In this document: piece after piece, positions 26,736-36,134 of the stretch | How the letters are laid out: every line of letters starts with the position of its first letter | Position numbering within the stretch: the stretch's first letter is position 1 | Source: Butyrivibrio sp. | GTDB lineage: Bacteria > Bacillota > Clostridia > Lachnospirales > Lachnospiraceae | DNA length: 64,000 nucleotides | Direction: 5' to 3' | NCBI GenBank assembly: GCA_015056655.1 | Contig: SVFV01000002.1 | Coordinates: 62,001-126,000 of the forward strand | Translations under genes and position numbers: made by a program | Notes under the pieces: model-generated | The model's database searches: none | Seen by the model: the letters and a program-made list of their open reading frames with translations, nothing else | What the model was told of the DNA's origin: nothing

Positions 26736-27653
26736 TCAATCCTTCAAACCAGAGCTTGCCATTGTCTCGAGGATCTGACTCTGAGAGAATATAAAGATGA
26801 TAATCGGTACGATCATTACTACAACCAGTACGGCTGCGCCCTGACCTGTTCTTGCGATACCACCACTCTGAATCTGCTGAAGTGCAAATACCAGTGTCTT
26901 TTTCTCTTCTGAATAAATAAAGGTTGATGCTCTATTATTCCAAAGTGCCTGTACTGAGAAGATGATCAATGTCATCCATGCAGGTTTAACATTTGGCATT
27001 ACAATTCCTGAGAATACCTTCCACTCATTAGCACCATCGATTTTAGCTGCTTCGATAAGTGATGTCGGAAGTCCTTCCATGAACTGCTTCATAAGGAAAA
27101 GTCCCATAGGAGAAGCAAATGCCGGAATTATGATTGCCCAGTAGGTATCGATCCATCCGAGCTTGTTCAGGATAATGTAGTTAGGAATAGCTGTTACATA
27201 TCCTGTGAACATCATCGCTACGGTTACAAGTTTGAAGAATGCCGCATTTCCAGGGAATTCATACTTAGCAAGTACGAATGCTGCCATGGATGCAATGATC
27301 AGATGTCCGAATGTTCCTACAAAAGTGATAAATACTGTATTGAACAGGTATCTTGAGAAAGTTACCCATGATTTACCCATTGTTACGAACAGATCCGAGA
27401 AGTTATCCATTGTCGGATGCTGAGGGAAAATCGTCGGCGGGAACTTAAACAACTCATCCAAAGGCTTTAAGGCGCTGCTCACCGCATAAATAAGCGGGAA
27501 TGCCATTACCAGTGCTACTAATACCAGGAATAAGTACAGGAAAAAATCACCTACTATTGAACGGTTTGGCTTCCTCTTCTTGATCAGCTTTTTACGGTAA
27601 ACCTGTTCTTTCTGTTCTTTTTCAATTTTCTTCTTGCTATTTAATTTACTCAT
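26736..27653 (-). CDS. Carbohydrate ABC transporter permease (MalG type)
   Basis: 305 residues. A lysine-rich N-terminus precedes six helices; the EAA loop reads SLIEAAKIDGANEWKVFSGIVMP and the end is ETMASSGLKD, typical of MalG-type permeases. It starts one base after the stop of the partner gene. Its location beside the 981-residue binding protein makes it part of the first of two importers in this cluster. Confidence 0.93.
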   Translation of the reverse strand: MSKLNSKKKIEKEQKEQVYRKKLIKKRKPNRSIVGDFFLYLFLVLVALVMAFPLIYAVSSALKPLDELFKFPPTIFPQHPTMDNFSDLFVTMGKSWVTFSRYLFNTVFITFVGTFGHLIIASMAAFVLAKYEFPGNAAFFKLVTVAMMFTGYVTAIPNYIILNKLGWIDTYWAIIIPAFASPMGLFLMKQFMEGLPTSLIEAAKIDGANEWKVFSGIVMPNVKPAWMTLIIFSVQALWNNRASTFIYSEEKKTLVFALQQIQSGGIARTGQGAAVLVVVMIVPIIIFIFSQSQILETMASSGLKD

Positions 27654-27654
27654 G

Positions 27655-28593
27655 TCAGGTTCCCACTCTCCTTAAGAGGCTCTGAATTGCTTTATTACAT
27701 AAAATCATCATCAGGAACAGGATAGTTGCTATTGCACATGCATATCCCATTTCAAATCTCAGTGAACCGTAGTCGATAAGGTGAGCTACGATTGTTCTTG
27801 CTGCGTAATCCGTACTAGGGAATCCGCAGAGCTGCATTGTTACGTCAGCTACGTTGAATGCCTGTGTTATTGACATAACCGCACCGAACATCAGCATAGG
27901 CTTCATGTTGGGCAGTGTGATGAACCAAAGCTCCTGCCAGCGGTTTTTAACACCATCCATGTATCCGGCTTCAAACTGTGATTTATCTACACCCTGAAGA
28001 CCAGCTACGAAGGAAAGGAATCCTGAACCAAGTGACATCCAGAGGATAACTACCATACAGATTGGTAACATATACTGAGGATTTACAAGCCAGAGGATAG
28101 GGGTGTCAATGACACCTATATTCATCAAAAATGCATTTGCATAACCATAAGCATCACCTCTGAACAATACAGAGAAGATTACGAAGCAGTTACCTGCGAT
28201 TGAAGGTGCGTAGAAGACCATAACCGCTATGCTTCGTACCCATCTTGGCAACTCATTTATCAGCCATGCAAAAAGGAATGACATTATGTAACCAAGTGGT
28301 CCGGTTATTACTGCTATCAATAACGTGTTTTTCAAACCTATCAGGAAGATATCATCCTGCAGAACCAGGCTTATGTAGTTCTGCAATCCGATGAATCTTG
28401 GCGCTTCCAAAACATTGTAGTAAGTGAAACTAAAATATATGGATGCCAGAACCGGACAGATATAAAACAATGTGAACAAAATCGCGTAAGGTGCAAGGAA
28501 TGCATAGCACATTTTTCGATTTTTAGCCTTTTTATATGCCACCTGCGCATTGTGTTTGCGCAGGGCTATATACTTTTGAAGATACTCTTTCAT
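27655..28593 (-). CDS. Sugar ABC transporter permease (MalF type)
   Basis: 312 residues, six helices, TAGGAGAG before the ATG. Typical blocks are CYAFLAPYAILFTLFYICPV and the EAA-type loop FEAGYMDGVKNRWQELWFITLP, in which the usual EAA is EAG. It pairs with the MalG-type permease one base downstream and follows the giant binding protein by 44 bases. Confidence 0.92.
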   Translation of the reverse strand: MKEYLQKYIALRKHNAQVAYKKAKNRKMCYAFLAPYAILFTLFYICPVLASIYFSFTYYNVLEAPRFIGLQNYISLVLQDDIFLIGLKNTLLIAVITGPLGYIMSFLFAWLINELPRWVRSIAVMVFYAPSIAGNCFVIFSVLFRGDAYGYANAFLMNIGVIDTPILWLVNPQYMLPICMVVILWMSLGSGFLSFVAGLQGVDKSQFEAGYMDGVKNRWQELWFITLPNMKPMLMFGAVMSITQAFNVADVTMQLCGFPSTDYAARTIVAHLIDYGSLRFEMGYACAIATILFLMMILCNKAIQSLLRRVGT

Positions 28594-28637
28594 TCTTTCT
28601 CTCCTAGATTTCTCGGATTATTGTGCCTTGTGCGTTG

Positions 28638-31583
28638 TTATTCAAGAGGCATTCCAAACTCTTTCCTCTTCTTCACGATCTCTTCGTCAATCATGATTGA
28701 GTAATCGATAATCGTCTCTCGTGAATCAACCTTTTCGTTGATAACCTTACGAATCGCGTTGGAAATGTGACGTCCTGTGAAGTATCCACCAGGAACTTCT
28801 CTGATTCCAACTGTCTGATCCCACTGTTCATCAAGTACTTCTATATCATCTGCGCTCCAGGACAGATTCTTGAATGCATCTCTGTTTGCTGTTGCATATC
28901 TTGCAGAAGATCCCAAAAGTGCCTCGATCTCTCGACCAAATCTTACCTGTGTATCAGCATCTGCCCACCACTTCATGAATTCCCATGAGTTGTTTCGAAG
29001 CTCATCATTCTCAGTCTTGATCATCATGGTAGCACTACCTGTGATGAAGTCTGATCTGTCGATGTTTCCATCTGGCATTTCAGTTCCGGGAATCAGTGTG
29101 AAGTCCCAAAGGCCTCTGATTTCGGGTGCTGATACCATAAGTGTGTTGTAGGTTGAGTATGCAGCGACACCAATCGGCATCTCACCTGATCTGAATCTGC
29201 TGACAAAGTCATAAATTACAGGAAGACCATAATCATTGAAATATCTTACGTAATCATCAAATGCTTTAACACCAGCTTCAGTATTTACTGTAGTCTTTGT
29301 ACCGTTTTCGTTGTACATGTCACCGCCATACTGATAAAGAAGTGCGAAGTACATTGAAAGATCAGGTACGTTTGACATGATAGCTGTTGAAGATGCTGCA
29401 GCACCGCTACTTCCGGCTGCTGTAGGAAGTCCTACTGAAAGGTTGTTACCCTGGATTGTAGGAAGCATCTCGATAAGCTCCTGCCATGTCTGCGGAGGCT
29501 CAAGTCCAAGTTCTTCAAGTACGTCCTTTCTATAGAACATAACGTTGAAGGTCTGTGTCTCCGGAATGCCATAAAGATGGCCGTCGAGTCCGTACTGTTC
29601 GTATGAGCTCTTTGAATAATGAGAAAGAACTTCTTCCCAACCATCAAACTGAGTAATATCTTCAGCCGCTCCACGAAGTGCGTAGTTTACAGGCTGATCT
29701 GCACCAACTGAAAGAACTACGTTCGGTCCTCTTCCAGCAAGTACTGCATTCAGAAGTGCATCTGGTGCAACGATTTCTACGTTAACCTTGATTCCACTCT
29801 CAGGTGTGAAAGTATCATCAACCATTGACTTCAAGATTGTTCCCTGATCTCGTCCTGTAAGGATCCATACCTTAACGACCTGATCAGAAGAATTCTCATC
29901 ATATACATCGCCGACTGAGTTGTAGTCTACAAAGAAGGAAGCAACGAATGACTTAATCTCGTGCCCTGCCTTTGTTAAGAAGTTTGCGTGATCCTTCTTA
30001 GGCTTTGCATTTGTACCTGAAACTGTCAGGTAATCGATATCCAGCTTGGTATCACTCATGTTAAGTGATGCTGTACCAAGTGCTGTAATATTATCTTTGA
30101 ATGATACAAACTCTGTTGTAATCTTCTGTGGTTTCTCACAGAATCTTTCGAGCTGCTGAGCTACAGTCTGAGCAGATGCAATCTGGTCTGCCTTCTGTCC
30201 ACTGTATGCTGTCATATCATCAACTATCTTATAGAGACGCTTTGCTTCGAGATCCATAGCCTGCATAATTTCAGGATATGTCTTCTCTATATGATAATCT
30301 CTGTAGATATCAGGGTTAGCACCTGTATAAACCAGGATTCTTCTGTAAATCTGATTCAATCTGTAGGTTGAATCCTCAAGTGCTTCAAGGATTTCACCAG
30401 CACCACCAAGTGTTGCCTCTAATCTGATTGTGTGGCTTCCCTTTGTAAGATAGATGTTATAAGGGTTACCATTTTCATCTGCAAGATCTAAGCAATTCCA
30501 GTCGTTTTCGAAGGGGAATGAAACCTCGTTCAATTCCTTGAAAGGAACTTCGCCATCGATCAGTACCTTTCTGCTGGATACTGTTCCTCGTGAGTAGTTC
30601 TGGCGTCCCTTTACCATGATGTTATAGAATCCATCATCCGGAACCTCGAAATTCCACTCGATCCACTGGCCTGAGCTTCTCCAGCTGTCACCACCTACGT
30701 AGTTAAGAACTGTATTTGTAACACTGTTCGGAACTGTTGTCGGTGAAGCTCTGTCGTATTTTGCATAAAGTGATGATTCAGATCTCAAGGTTGAATCCTC
30801 ACCCTGAATAACTCCTATGTAATTCTTTGCCTCGTCGCTTCCTTCTTTTCCGCCGCAGGAGCTAAGGTACTCTTCGTAACTCTTTTCCTCTAAGATAGGT
30901 CTGATCTCTAATGAAGAAAGGATCATAGGCTCGTTCTCAGCTTCAAGTGAAAGTGTATTCACACCCTGTTCGAAGTAAAACTGATAGGGTTCAACGATGA
31001 ATCCCATATCATCTCTGAAGTATGCCTTCTGCCAGTCATAAACCTCAACCTGTGTGGGACGGATTTCATTGCCCTGGTTATCAACCTTCACATCGCCGCC
31101 GTTAGTCCAGATTCTTGTGAAAGTAACGTTTCTTGCATCTTCAAAAGGAACTTCTTCATTAATATATACTGCTCTTTCAGCAGCAACTCCTCTTGATTCA
31201 GGAATCAGATAATTGACATAGAGGTTATACATACCGGCTTCAGGAACATTGACTTCCCAAGTCACTTTAGAACCTGTTCCTGTGTAAAGCCCTTTATCAA
31301 CTCCACCCTCAAGACCAGTCTCTTCACGAACATCGCCTTCGCTTGTCTGATTGAAAAGGTCAACTTCTATAGTAGAAGAAGGTCTCTTGGCATCCTTGTG
31401 CTCATTTAAGTAGAGTGTGTAGGTTCCGGTTCGTTCCATTCCTTCAACTTCTGTTGTAAGGTCTGAACCCTCATACTTATCTTTGAAGTTTTCGATACCT
31501 CTCATTGAGAGAAGTACACAGATCAGTGTAATTACAGCAACCACACCGAGAAGAATTAGTAATGTTTTGGTATTTTTTTTCAT
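28638..31583 (-). CDS. Giant membrane-anchored solute-binding protein with N-terminal carbohydrate-binding-like modules
   Basis: 981 residues, about twice the normal size. GGGGGATAAC precedes the ATG at 31583; a longer reading to 31631 would overlap the GH10 gene. The N-terminal helix (TLLILLGVVAVITLICVLLS) has no lipobox, so it is a membrane anchor. Two beta-sandwich modules follow at about residues 60-225 and 255-420, with similar GMYNLYVNYLIPESRG and GFYNIMVKGRQNYSRG blocks, both CBM35/CBM6-like. A helical linker (about 425-500) leads to a family 1 solute-binding domain from about 580 onward (KVWILTGRDQGTI, YGIPETQTFNVMFYRKDVLE). It would catch glycan chains at the surface and hand oligosaccharides to the following permeases. 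The module assignment is inferred from sequence pattern. Confidence 0.85.
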   Translation of the reverse strand: MKKNTKTLLILLGVVAVITLICVLLSMRGIENFKDKYEGSDLTTEVEGMERTGTYTLYLNEHKDAKRPSSTIEVDLFNQTSEGDVREETGLEGGVDKGLYTGTGSKVTWEVNVPEAGMYNLYVNYLIPESRGVAAERAVYINEEVPFEDARNVTFTRIWTNGGDVKVDNQGNEIRPTQVEVYDWQKAYFRDDMGFIVEPYQFYFEQGVNTLSLEAENEPMILSSLEIRPILEEKSYEEYLSSCGGKEGSDEAKNYIGVIQGEDSTLRSESSLYAKYDRASPTTVPNSVTNTVLNYVGGDSWRSSGQWIEWNFEVPDDGFYNIMVKGRQNYSRGTVSSRKVLIDGEVPFKELNEVSFPFENDWNCLDLADENGNPYNIYLTKGSHTIRLEATLGGAGEILEALEDSTYRLNQIYRRILVYTGANPDIYRDYHIEKTYPEIMQAMDLEAKRLYKIVDDMTAYSGQKADQIASAQTVAQQLERFCEKPQKITTEFVSFKDNITALGTASLNMSDTKLDIDYLTVSGTNAKPKKDHANFLTKAGHEIKSFVASFFVDYNSVGDVYDENSSDQVVKVWILTGRDQGTILKSMVDDTFTPESGIKVNVEIVAPDALLNAVLAGRGPNVVLSVGADQPVNYALRGAAEDITQFDGWEEVLSHYSKSSYEQYGLDGHLYGIPETQTFNVMFYRKDVLEELGLEPPQTWQELIEMLPTIQGNNLSVGLPTAAGSSGAAASSTAIMSNVPDLSMYFALLYQYGGDMYNENGTKTTVNTEAGVKAFDDYVRYFNDYGLPVIYDFVSRFRSGEMPIGVAAYSTYNTLMVSAPEIRGLWDFTLIPGTEMPDGNIDRSDFITGSATMMIKTENDELRNNSWEFMKWWADADTQVRFGREIEALLGSSARYATANRDAFKNLSWSADDIEVLDEQWDQTVGIREVPGGYFTGRHISNAIRKVINEKVDSRETIIDYSIMIDEEIVKKRKEFGMPLE

Positions 31584-31600
31584 GTTATCCCCCAGAGCCC

Positions 31601-33079
31601 TTATTCTGTTTGCGTAAATACATAGAAGCAAGGTTTGGGCTCGTAGTTGTTATCAAATAGTAGCGGGCACTGTGACGCTCCTGTCTTGTTTCCACCACCA
31701 ACATTCGATCTGAACTGTAGCCAGGAATACTTATCAATTGTTCCCCAAAAAGTAATACCTGTGATTTTCACATCTCCGGAATTCTGAGCAGCGAAAAGAC
31801 CATAATACTGAAGGTTATACATCTTTCTCTGATTCTCATATTCCTTTGTTACAAGATCGGGATCTGCACTGTCGAACTCATCGCTGGCGCTCATATCCCA
31901 TTCTGTGATCTGAACATTTCCTACTACTTTTCCGTAGGCTTTAGCGCTCGCTTCGACTTCTGCATTTGTGGGACCGTTTATACCGTAGTGTCCTTGCATT
32001 CCCATTGCGGTAATTCGTGTTCCCTCACCTGGTGCTCCCTCGGCTTCTTTAACAGCCGTGAGCAATTCTATAATTCCAGCTCTCTTTTTAGCATCACATT
32101 CGTTGTAATCGTTGTAATACAATTCGAGAGATTCAGGTGCATATTTGTTTGCATATTTAAATGCATTAATAATGAAGCTTTCATTCTGATATACATGCCA
32201 CCAACTGGAGTTGCCTCCATGAGTGTCCTGTAAAAGGTCTTCATCAGGTCTCTCTGTATCCGTTCTGTATGTTCCAGTGGCATCAGATATTGCTTCGTTA
32301 ACCACATCCCATCCATAAAACAGATCCTTGTACTCGCTGTCCTCGCCCACAAAGTGTTCAAGTACTGACTTTATGTACCATTCCTGACGCTTGTCCATCA
32401 CCTCAGCGCTTACATAAGGTTTTTCCTTATCGTAATCTTCATGAAAGAACCACTCAGGTGTCTGTGAATGCCACAGAAGAACATGCCCTCTAACCTGCAA
32501 TGCTTTGTCCGGATTAGCCTCATTCCATTTAAGTATCTTATTTAAGATCTTTTCTGGATTTTTGAAGTTCAGAACCGGAACTGTTATTGTTTCACCATTA
32601 AGCTCAACTTCTTCCGTTCCAGGACATTTCGCATTGCTATATCCAAAAAGTGAATCAGGCTTTAGCTCATTTCCAAGGGTTACACAGTTGAATTGTTCTG
32701 TAACCAGATTCCAGAGCTTAACATCCCAAGGCTCCTGCCCTGTTATTGCGCATCCGAATCTGCAACCCATTTTTTGCTCAACACAATCCTTTAATATAGG
32801 AAGTTGTTCTTCAATCTCTTCTGCAGCCTGATCAGTCGTATCAGCGCTATCTTCTGCATCTGCATCAGCTTCTGCAGCCTCTTCTGATGTCTCCTCAGCT
32901 GAATTATCAGTTATTGCTGTATCCTCCGCTTCGGCTTCTTCACTTACCGAAGCCTCTGTTTCTGCGGTATTTCCTGCAACCTCTGCGCTATTTGCGCATC
33001 CTGCTGCAAATATTGCTACTGATGAAGCGATTGTTAAAGCTATTATTTTTGATTTGTTCATGAGATCGTCTTTTTTCAT
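31601..33079 (-). CDS. GH10 endo-1,4-beta-xylanase lipoprotein
   Basis: 492 residues. ATG at 33079 has AAGGAG six bases upstream, better than the ATG at 33103. The lipobox is AIFAAGC, followed by an acidic Ser/Glu/Ala linker of about 70 residues. The GH10 barrel contains FNCVTLGNELKPDSLFGY, QVRGHVLLWHSQTPEWF, the acid/base Glu in WDVVNEAISDATG and the nucleophile Glu in VQITEWDMS. It cleaves the xylan backbone outside the cell. It is the first gene of the long minus-strand run and is divergent from the AraC regulator at 33565. The giant solute-binding protein follows by 17 bases, which ties xylan cleavage to uptake. Confidence 0.96.
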   Translation of the reverse strand: MKKDDLMNKSKIIALTIASSVAIFAAGCANSAEVAGNTAETEASVSEEAEAEDTAITDNSAEETSEEAAEADADAEDSADTTDQAAEEIEEQLPILKDCVEQKMGCRFGCAITGQEPWDVKLWNLVTEQFNCVTLGNELKPDSLFGYSNAKCPGTEEVELNGETITVPVLNFKNPEKILNKILKWNEANPDKALQVRGHVLLWHSQTPEWFFHEDYDKEKPYVSAEVMDKRQEWYIKSVLEHFVGEDSEYKDLFYGWDVVNEAISDATGTYRTDTERPDEDLLQDTHGGNSSWWHVYQNESFIINAFKYANKYAPESLELYYNDYNECDAKKRAGIIELLTAVKEAEGAPGEGTRITAMGMQGHYGINGPTNAEVEASAKAYGKVVGNVQITEWDMSASDEFDSADPDLVTKEYENQRKMYNLQYYGLFAAQNSGDVKITGITFWGTIDKYSWLQFRSNVGGGNKTGASQCPLLFDNNYEPKPCFYVFTQTE

Positions 33080-33564
33080 GAAGCACTCCTTACTAATTGT
33101 CACTTCTTGCGAAAAGGCGTAAAAGCTTCGTCGTTACTTTAGCTTATCTCCAAATAGCTTTACATGCTTATCACATTTTGCTTTTGCTTGTGCGCTTATT
33201 GCTTTACAGTCTCCAAATTCGACTATTATTTTTTGTGCACATTTCACAATCAACAATATGTCAACCATTCTGGAGTTAATTTTTTATTTATAATTTCTAC
33301 ATATCTTCTTCATAATAGCAAAATGAGCACATCACTATTCTATCATTTTTCTCACGAAATGTTGCTAACTGATGCTCACTTCTTGCGCTTATGGTGCCAA
33401 AATTACACTCTCAAAATTGGATATATTTCACAAACCCGCATAAAATGTACGTTTTCATTTGTAATAACAAGCAATATATGGTAGAGTTTGTAATTGCACA
33501 GATTGCTTTTAGCAATTTTTGCGCAAAATTATCAATTATTGATTTTCATTTAGAGGATTAGAGT
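33080..33564. promoter_or_regulatory. Divergent regulatory region between GH10 operon and AraC gene
   Basis: 485 bases without a gene, AT-rich. It holds two copies of TCACTTCTTGCG (33100-33111 and 33376-33387) and two of ATTTCACAA (33241-33249 and 33425-33433). There is also an inverted repeat, ATTGC-TTTTA-GCAAT, at about 33505-33519. A minus-strand TTGACA is at 33264-33259 without a good -10 box, as expected for an activator-dependent promoter. ATTTCACA also occurs upstream of the GH43 genes (37601-37879). These are candidate sites for the AraC regulator, unproven. Confidence 0.45.
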
Positions 33565-34536
33565 ATGAAAACAAGAACAAGCCGAATGGATCTCAATTTC
33601 TATGAGCAGAATTCAGACTTCCGAAACAGAGTTTTGGTTGCTGAAAAAGAAAATTCAATCTTTGCCAAGGATACCTCTGTAAGAATTTGGTATAACGTCG
33701 AAATAATGGATTTCCCTGCGCACTGGCATGATGCCATGGAGGTAATCATTCCTATAGAGAACTATTACGATGTTGAAGTTGATAATACTTCTTATCATAT
33801 ACTTCCAGGTGAAATTTTTATGATATCCCCCCGCAAAATGCATACACTCAAGGCACCTTCCTCAGGAGCAAGATTTGTCTGCCTTTTCAATGTAGACTTT
33901 TTTACTCCTATCAAGGATTATTCCGGTATGCTTTTTGTTAAAAACGGATGTATTCACGTAACTCCCGAGAGCTATGCTCCCGTATACAGCGAAGTTTATG
34001 ACTTATTTACACAGATCTGGAATGAATATTTCCATTTTACAGAATTCTATGAATTCTCAATTTACTCCAATCTGTTAAAAGCGTTTACACTTCTTACCAG
34101 ATGCCAGCTTAGCCAGATTCATCTCTTTACAGAGAGCAGCCCTAATAAGAGAAGAGACTACTTCACAAGGTTAAATGGCGTTCTGGAATACATTGATGAG
34201 CACTACACTGAAGATCTGTCACTTGATGATGTGGCTGAATTCAGCGGTTTCTCCAAATTCCATTTCACAAGACTCTTTAAAGAGTACATGGATACTACAT
34301 TTTATGACTATTTGGTTGGTCGCAGGCTGAAAGCCGCAGAGATTCTCCTGTCTCAGAACGATCTGTCAATCACAGATGTAGCACTTCAGTCAGGATTTTC
34401 AAGTATTTCAACCTTTAACCGAACCTTCAAGACCAAGAAGGGTTGTACACCCGGCGATTACAGAGCTCTCTTCCACTGTGGAGAAGACGCATATAGCAAA
34501 GCAATGAGGCCGGATGACAACGTGCAGGCTATATAA
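33565..34536 (+). CDS. AraC-family regulator with cupin sensor
   Basis: 323 residues, GAGGATTAGAGT before the ATG. The N-terminal cupin has FPAHWHDAMEVIIPIE and the YHILPGEIFMISPRKMHTL block, both usual in sugar-sensing AraC proteins. The DNA-binding domain is at about 205-305, with LSLDDVAEFSGFSKFHFTRLF and SITDVALQSGFSSISTFNRTF. It is divergent from the GH10 xylanase operon and convergent with the GH43 genes, so it most likely activates the xylan genes on one or both sides. The inducer is probably a xylo- or arabinoxylo-oligosaccharide, by analogy. Confidence 0.93.
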   Translation: MKTRTSRMDLNFYEQNSDFRNRVLVAEKENSIFAKDTSVRIWYNVEIMDFPAHWHDAMEVIIPIENYYDVEVDNTSYHILPGEIFMISPRKMHTLKAPSSGARFVCLFNVDFFTPIKDYSGMLFVKNGCIHVTPESYAPVYSEVYDLFTQIWNEYFHFTEFYEFSIYSNLLKAFTLLTRCQLSQIHLFTESSPNKRRDYFTRLNGVLEYIDEHYTEDLSLDDVAEFSGFSKFHFTRLFKEYMDTTFYDYLVGRRLKAAEILLSQNDLSITDVALQSGFSSISTFNRTFKTKKGCTPGDYRALFHCGEDAYSKAMRPDDNVQAI

Positions 34537-34550
34537 CACCTGTTACTTAA

Positions 34551-36134
34551 TTAATAAACTTCATACTTGAAGTTAGAAAAAGCGGCGGTTCCGCCGCTTT
34601 TTTGTGTGCTAAAACAAAAAAGCGCAAAACGACATCCAACAAAATGTCCCAATGTGAATTTCAAACTTTTTGCAAAAGGAAGTGCCTTAAATTTATCCTC
34701 CGATACTCTGCGATAAAAGACTGTAGCATTTCCCACAGGAGCAAATGTATTAGCATCTACCCTGAATTCAAGCGGTCCTTCGGACATCTCATTGCTTGAC
34801 CAGAGGACTTCTTCCTTATCATCTTCCTTCGATACAAGCACGATTGCCATTCCATCAGCCTTTTTCTCAAGAGCAAGATACAGATAATTCTCGCAAAGAA
34901 TTGCTATTCCTGCTCTATCGCCAGCATTAAGAAGTGCACCATCAACTACTACACTGGCTCTACTTCTCGGAAGCGTCATTCTCTGTGTCAAAGTGTTTTT
35001 GGATGCATCAAACTTATAGCAGATTTCTCCGGTTTTTATAAGGAGCTTTCTCTTATTAACATCCTGGCTGATCAGATCAAGCACAGGTTCATGGTTGAAC
35101 TGCCAAAAGCTCTTCATTCCAAAGGAATCATAGCTTGAATCAGTTACTTTTCTGCGGTCAGCATCCAGTGCATTAAGCTTAAAAACACTGAAATCATCAC
35201 TTCCAGCAAGTGGCAGATATTCGTGATCGGGTCTAGTGCTCTTTATCTCCATTTCAAGAGGTAAATTACCATGCTCTTCTATTACAGGAAGTCCGTTTTT
35301 CCATTTGAGAGGTAAAAGTACCGGAGTTCTTCCAACGCCGCCTCTATCCTGGAAAAGTACAGCAAACCATCTGCCGTCAGGAGTATCAACAATACCTCCC
35401 TGAGCAACTCCCTGTCCAAAATATCCCATATCTTCGCATAAGATTTCTCCGCCTCTGAAATCACCATCAAGTGAATTCGCCCAGAAGCAGCATTGTGTTC
35501 TCATCCATCTGTCAGGTCTTGAATGGATGAGGAAAACGAAGTATTTGTCATGAATTTTATATAAATGGCATCCTTCGTATGAAAGGAAATGATTATTTTC
35601 CTCTTTTATAATTGTTCTGCTTAAGCCACCTTTTTTAGGACCACTTAAGTCGCTTTCGAGCTCCAGAAGCTTTATCTCCCTATTTCCATAAGCAATAAAA
35701 ACTCTGTCCTCGTCAAACAAAAGGCTACCATCATGATAAAAGCCTTCTATATTGTGCTTTTCCCAGGGTCCCTCTATCTTCTCTGAAGTATAAAGATAGG
35801 TTTTTCCTGTGTCATTTGCGCAAAAGCTCAAATAAAAACACCCGTTATGCCTTCTTAAAGATGGCGCCCACATGCCTTTTCCATAGATATTTTCTCCATT
35901 TTCAAGGCGCTGTGCTGTTGTACTATCTAAACGATCATACACATATGCAGCATGTTCCCAGTGCAAAAGGTCATAGGACCTTAGTATCTCGCAACCGGGA
36001 AAAAAGTGCATAGTTGTACTTGCCATATAATATGTATCCTCAACCCTGATAACATCCGGATCCGGATAGTCCATTGGAATAAGAGGATTTACATCACATA
36101 TAGAAACCTTTGATGATATCTTCTCATTTATCAT
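34551..36134 (-). CDS. GH43 beta-xylosidase/alpha-arabinofuranosidase
   Basis: 527 residues, no signal peptide. The start ATG at 36134 overlaps the stop of the preceding GH43 gene (ATGA), with GGAG upstream, so the two are translationally coupled. Residues 1-310 form a five-bladed propeller: base Asp25 in YPDPDVI, the pKa-modulating Asp in YHDGSLLFDED and the acid Glu in SYEGCHLYK. The rest is a beta-sandwich of the beta-xylosidase C-terminal type. Blocks such as YYMASTTMHFFPGCEIL fit cytosolic beta-xylosidases that trim xylo-oligosaccharides from the non-reducing end. The hairpin at 34576 lies inside its last codons. Confidence 0.92.
   Translation of the reverse strand: MINEKISSKVSICDVNPLIPMDYPDPDVIRVEDTYYMASTTMHFFPGCEILRSYDLLHWEHAAYVYDRLDSTTAQRLENGENIYGKGMWAPSLRRHNGCFYLSFCANDTGKTYLYTSEKIEGPWEKHNIEGFYHDGSLLFDEDRVFIAYGNREIKLLELESDLSGPKKGGLSRTIIKEENNHFLSYEGCHLYKIHDKYFVFLIHSRPDRWMRTQCCFWANSLDGDFRGGEILCEDMGYFGQGVAQGGIVDTPDGRWFAVLFQDRGGVGRTPVLLPLKWKNGLPVIEEHGNLPLEMEIKSTRPDHEYLPLAGSDDFSVFKLNALDADRRKVTDSSYDSFGMKSFWQFNHEPVLDLISQDVNKRKLLIKTGEICYKFDASKNTLTQRMTLPRSRASVVVDGALLNAGDRAGIAILCENYLYLALEKKADGMAIVLVSKEDDKEEVLWSSNEMSEGPLEFRVDANTFAPVGNATVFYRRVSEDKFKALPFAKSLKFTLGHFVGCRFALFCFSTQKSGGTAAFSNFKYEVY
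34576..34603 (+). terminator. Terminator of the AraC gene, inside the convergent GH43 coding end
   Basis: AAAAAGCGGCGG and CCGCCGCTTTTTT form a 12-bp GC-rich stem with a two-base loop and a T6 run. It lies 40 bases after the AraC stop. The same bases encode Ser-Gly-Gly-Thr-Ala-Ala near the end of the GH43 protein, 25 bases before its stop, so one hairpin serves two convergent genes. Confidence 0.88.
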
